From NCBI GenBank assembly GCA_963717195.1, contig CAVQVR010000002.1:186001-250000 (forward strand): a DNA stretch of 64,000 nt, given 5' to 3'. Numbering within the stretch: position 1 is the first letter of the stretch; each line of letters opens with the position of its first letter. The notes under the pieces are model-generated. The model was given only the letters and a program-made list of their open reading frames with translations. It made no database searches and had not been told where the DNA came from. Made by a program: the position numbers and the translations under genes. This DNA is from JACDAE01 sp963717195. Lineage in GTDB: Bacteria > Chloroflexota > Ktedonobacteria > Ktedonobacterales > Ktedonobacteraceae. Shown in pieces: positions 62,701-64,000 of the stretch.

Positions 62701-63009
62701 TTAGTGATGTCCACCATGGCCACCGCCAAATCCTCCTCCTCCTCCTCCTCCATGATGGTGTCCACCACCAAATCCTCCTCCTCCATGATGGTGATGATGT
62801 TCATGATGATGTTCATAACGGGGACGCTCCCCATAAAAGCCTCTATCGATAAAAGGTCCTCCAAAAAACCAGGAAAAGAAAGAACGACGACGAGGATAGC
62901 CATACAACATCCTTCGTCTCCTTGTGAATAGCAACGAAAACAGAAAAATCACTCCGCCAATCACGAGAAAAGCAACACATCCAAACAATAACAACAGAGA
63001 CGCCAGCAT
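62701..63009 (-). CDS. Small membrane protein with a Gly/His-rich tail
   Basis: A 102-residue protein. N-terminal helix (LLLLFGCVAFLVIGGVIFLF), a basic stretch (TRRRRMLYGYPRRRSFFSWF), then a tail of HEHHHHHGGGGFGGGHHH-type repeats (over 15 histidines in the last 35 residues). The start MLASLLLL has AAGGAG upstream. The His-rich tail suggests metal binding, but low-complexity coding could equally be structural. The plus-strand neighbour ends at the adjacent base. Confidence 0.65.
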   Translation of the reverse strand: MLASLLLLFGCVAFLVIGGVIFLFSLLFTRRRRMLYGYPRRRSFFSWFFGGPFIDRGFYGERPRYEHHHEHHHHHGGGGFGGGHHHGGGGGGGFGGGHGGHH

Positions 63010-63117
63010 AAAGTTCTCCTTTTGAATTCTGCCTGACAATGTTTTTACATCATTATCTATATCTACGCATCAGCGTATAAAAAGTCAAAGCGAATACTCA
63101 GAAGAAAAAAAGAACAT

Positions 63118-64000
63118 TTATACTACCGACAACGGCCAGGGTATCTCATTATGCCATACTGCCTGATGAGCCAGAATGCCAGCCGCAGCGCTCCACGCCT
63201 GATAATGGGTACCCATAGGGGCATACGTCTGACCATGATGATACTCTGCAAACTCCCATTGACGACCCTCTCTGCTCTGCGCATTCGCCGCATTCAGTTC
63301 GCTCAACAGTTGTAGAGCGCGTTCTTTTTGCTGATGCTGCACCAGACCCACAGCATATAATCCTGTGAGCATTGGCCACAATCCTCCATTATGATACAGA
63401 TACGGCTGATTTTTTATCTGCTCATAGAGATGATTGGCCTCTAGAGCCGCCCATTGAGGATCTCCAGGCTTAATTACGGGCCAGAAAGCTGGCAATAAGC
63501 TACTACCAACCTGTGCCTCCAGGCCGCGTACATACTCTGCTGCTTGCTTTTGCTGCTCACTATAACCCAGGTCTGTAATGAGGGCCAACGCGTGAGCCAT
63601 CCCATCAAAATAAGAAACATAGCCCGCAGGCGAAAATGCGGGTAGCCAGTGCTTTGTTTCACCGCGCTGCAACTGCTCACGATATGCAAGAGGATGGTAA
63701 ACAAGAGAATCCTCGACTTGCGTTTCGAGCGGCCAGTAGTTCACTTCCAGCATACGCCTCAGCTCTACGGCCTCTTTTTGCCATTCTTTATTGGTAAAGA
63801 CCTGGCCAGCACTGCGCAGTGCCATCTCGTAAAGCAGCAGATCTGAGAGCACATACCCTTGTTGCACATACTCGTCAGCCCAGTTTCCTGAAATAGGTGT
63901 ATAGAGAAAGCCGCGATCATTATATTCCCAGCATTCAGCCAGGTAGAGTGCACGTTCTACGGTGAGCAGGAAGCGCACTTTCTGTGAGGAGCGCTTTGTG
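63118..64000 (-). CDS. Six-hairpin glycosidase-like protein (5' end beyond the window)
   Basis: The minus-strand frame runs open to the window edge, so the N-terminus is missing. The visible 294 residues (including RGFLYTPISGNWADEYVQQ, GYVLSDLLLYEMALRSAG, KHWLPAFSPAGYVSYFDGMA and NQPYLYHNGGLWPMLTGLYA) look like an (alpha/alpha)6 six-hairpin glycosidase, as in amylo-alpha-1,6-glucosidases or GH100 invertases. The acidic residues ADEY and the W-P loop are candidates for catalysis. The specificity is unknown. No signal peptide can be judged. It ends 109 bases before the promoter region of the His-rich gene. Confidence 0.75.
   Translation of the reverse strand, partial: TKRSSQKVRFLLTVERALYLAECWEYNDRGFLYTPISGNWADEYVQQGYVLSDLLLYEMALRSAGQVFTNKEWQKEAVELRRMLEVNYWPLETQVEDSLVYHPLAYREQLQRGETKHWLPAFSPAGYVSYFDGMAHALALITDLGYSEQQKQAAEYVRGLEAQVGSSLLPAFWPVIKPGDPQWAALEANHLYEQIKNQPYLYHNGGLWPMLTGLYAVGLVQHQQKERALQLLSELNAANAQSREGRQWEFAEYHHGQTYAPMGTHYQAWSAAAGILAHQAVWHNEIPWPLSVV

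Noticed and set aside
1..64000. tRNA or rRNA genes
   Set aside because: No T-arm consensus with matching acceptor stem and no rRNA-like stretches were seen.

Overview
The window looks like a chromosomal segment of a Chloroflexota bacterium, most likely of the class Ktedonobacteria. This is an inference from gene content, not from a marker gene. The clues are base composition close to half G+C, a menaquinone prenyltransferase, an F420/PPOX-type oxidoreductase, response regulators fused to DUF4388 and roadblock domains, a DoxX-Rieske fusion, a MoxR/DUF58/vWA gene train, and a dispersed intergenic repeat (TGTAGGGGC...TTTACAAGCCCG). There is no rRNA, tRNA, CRISPR array or phage. The only mobile-element-like features are short inverted repeats.

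Layout. 0-5 kb: a DJ-1/PfpI protein, a lone HicB-like protein, cobalamin-dependent methionine synthase (frame split) and a PPOX oxidoreductase. 5-13 kb: a methyltransferase, small membrane proteins, a TetR regulator beside a cytochrome P450, and a GntR-ABC transporter operon. 13-19 kb: cysS, a penicillin-acylase family hydrolase and a DoxX-Rieske fusion. 19-25.5 kb: an XRE regulator, a membrane-stress module (small membrane protein, NfeD-like protein, flotillin, PspA) and a response regulator-DUF4388-roadblock protein. 25.7-28.5 kb: rpiA, panC, panB and a decayed ilvC end. 28.7-45.7 kb: a double-glycine-leader repeat peptide, two large paralogous envelope proteins, an ABC-2 transporter, a Q-rich membrane protein, MoxR, DUF58 and two vWA/GATase-like membrane proteins. 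45.7-49.5 kb: a class II aldolase, menA, small proteins and a fucosidase. 49.7-56.5 kb: the kdp potassium locus with a truncated sensor kinase, KdpE, a receiver-only protein, KdpF, A, B and C. 56.5-64 kb: a Ser/Thr kinase, a serine beta-lactamase-like hydrolase, small membrane proteins, a DUF4388 protein, DUF202, a His/Gly-rich protein and a six-hairpin glycosidase cut by the window end.

How the genes work together. The 17-kb block from 28.7 to 45.7 kb is the strongest candidate for an undescribed system. Its transporter, MoxR chaperone ATPase and vWA proteins sit on one strand with small gaps, directly downstream of a secreted-peptide precursor that has no recognisable maturation enzyme nearby. 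The kdp locus is nearly complete but its sensor is reduced to an ATPase-domain fragment.

Sequence quality. Seven conserved genes (metH, an ABC permease, rpiA, DUF58, the fucosidase, kdpE, kdpB) each have exactly one frame break and otherwise intact domains. Uncorrected indels in the assembly are the simplest explanation. Several true gene relics also occur: methyltransferase fragments, an ilvC 3' end and the kdpD remnant.
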